This document shows, piece by piece, positions 63,423-64,000 of a stretch of DNA of 64,000 bases; the stretch's first letter is position 1, and every line of letters starts with the position of its first letter. A program made the translations under genes and the position numbers. A model generated the notes under the pieces. It worked only from the letters and a program-made list of their open reading frames with translations. It was not told where the DNA came from and searched no databases. This stretch comes from Lachnospiraceae bacterium (GTDB lineage: Bacteria > Bacillota > Clostridia > Lachnospirales > Lachnospiraceae): assembly GCA_017634975.1 (NCBI GenBank), contig JAGBMJ010000103.1:1-64000 (forward strand), written 5' to 3'.

Positions 63423-64000
63423 ATGAAAACATATGACTTTAAAACATACTTATTCTTGGGCTTCGGCCTGATCGGCGGTTCGATCGCCAAGGGGATCCGT
63501 GCAACACAGCCGGATGCCCGCATCATCGCTTATACGAGACATAAAGAAAAACTGCAGCCGGCGGTTGCGGACGGTACTCTGAATACGATTGCGGATACGC
63601 TCACCTCGGAACTGTCAAGCGCAGACGTGATCCTTCTTTGCGCGCCTACCGGTACCAATCTGGAAAACCTGCGTACCATCGCTCCTTTGGTCGGGAAGGA
63701 TACCCTGATCACCGATGTCGGCTCTGTAAAACATGATATTCAGGAATGTGCTGAAGCTCTTGGTTTATCCGCGCAGTTTCTCGGGGGCCATCCTATGACC
63801 GGTCGTGAAACCACCGGCTACGAAAGCGCCGATGCCATGATCCTGGAAAATGCCTATTATATCTTAACGCCGTCCAAAGAAACCCGGCCGGAGTTTACCG
63901 AACAGTTTACCTCTCTGGTGCATGAGCTTCACGCCCTTCCTCTGGTTTCTGATCCGGTCTATCATGATTATGCGACTGCGGCCATCAGCCATGTTCCGCA
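63423..64000 (+). CDS. tyrA: Prephenate dehydrogenase, 5' part (runs off the window)
   Basis: An open frame from ATG 63423 to the window edge, 192 codons seen. The NAD-binding motif FGLIGGSIAKGI (residues 11-22) is followed by VILLCAPT, ITDVGSVKHDI and the substrate/catalytic region FLGGHPMTGRETTGYESA; AISHVP is reached at the edge. These mark TyrA, which turns prephenate into 4-hydroxyphenylpyruvate for tyrosine. The frame is intact as far as visible. No Shine-Dalgarno sequence precedes the start. Divergent from the EF-G paralogue gene across a 370-base gap that contains two promoters and the repeat cluster. Confidence 0.92.
   Translation, partial: MKTYDFKTYLFLGFGLIGGSIAKGIRATQPDARIIAYTRHKEKLQPAVADGTLNTIADTLTSELSSADVILLCAPTGTNLENLRTIAPLVGKDTLITDVGSVKHDIQECAEALGLSAQFLGGHPMTGRETTGYESADAMILENAYYILTPSKETRPEFTEQFTSLVHELHALPLVSDPVYHDYATAAISHVP

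Overview
The window reads as a gene-dense stretch of chromosome from an anaerobic, Gram-positive member of the Clostridia, most likely Lachnospiraceae-like. The reasons are strong AAGGAGG ribosome binding sites, a class B sortase with BspA-type leucine-rich-repeat (LRR) surface proteins, a eukaryotic-type NADP isocitrate dehydrogenase, a formate-tetrahydrofolate ligase, a MutL with an endonuclease motif, and short palindromic repeats of the kind scattered through such genomes. The taxonomic call is inference. I saw no rRNA, tRNA, CRISPR array, prophage or transposase gene. Nearly all genes are on the minus strand; only an RNA methyltransferase (26961-28325) and a truncated prephenate dehydrogenase at the right edge (63423 onward) are on the plus strand.

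Layout from left to right. (1) 1-120: a palindromic repeat. (2) 137-8028: a cell-elongation operon read right to left: mreB, mreC, mreD, PBP2, rodA, then an MgsA-like protein and a D,D-carboxypeptidase-like lipoprotein. (3) 8156-8199: a GGGACGG-type repeat. (4) 8201-19408: a probable 11-kb transcription unit starting at aroF/G: proB, a DUF896 protein, 5-FTHF cyclo-ligase, proA, miaB, mutS, mutL, miaA. It combines proline and chorismate synthesis, tRNA modification and mismatch repair. (5) 19532-26877: deoA/pdp, phoH, ybeY, a flippase-like membrane protein and two flavoproteins. (6) 26961-28325: the plus-strand rRNA m5C methyltransferase. (7) 28329-39177: yebC, a GtrB-like glycosyltransferase, a disordered protein, ftsK/spoIIIE, fhs, two zinc-ribbon membrane proteins and rlmH. 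(8) 39243-44903: IDH, a coiled-coil protein, nnr, alr and a CBS/CorC protein. (9) 44940-55723: leuS, a class B sortase, a 1902-residue LRR/InlB-repeat surface protein with a TPKTG tail, and a smaller secreted LRR protein. (10) 55767-63052: an EF-G paralogue, a three-gene glycosyltransferase/membrane cluster and a CAP-domain exported protein. (11) 63053-63422: a promoter plus a dense cluster of GGGACGG repeats including a 78-bp near-palindrome. (12) The 5' part of tyrA.

Most of the window is housekeeping. The accessory interest lies in the sortase-LRR surface locus, the glycosyltransferase cluster, three families of short palindromic repeats, two promoters that place the start codon 7 bases after the -10 box (possible leaderless genes), and several enzymes with changed key residues (MgsA, EF-G paralogue, MreB).
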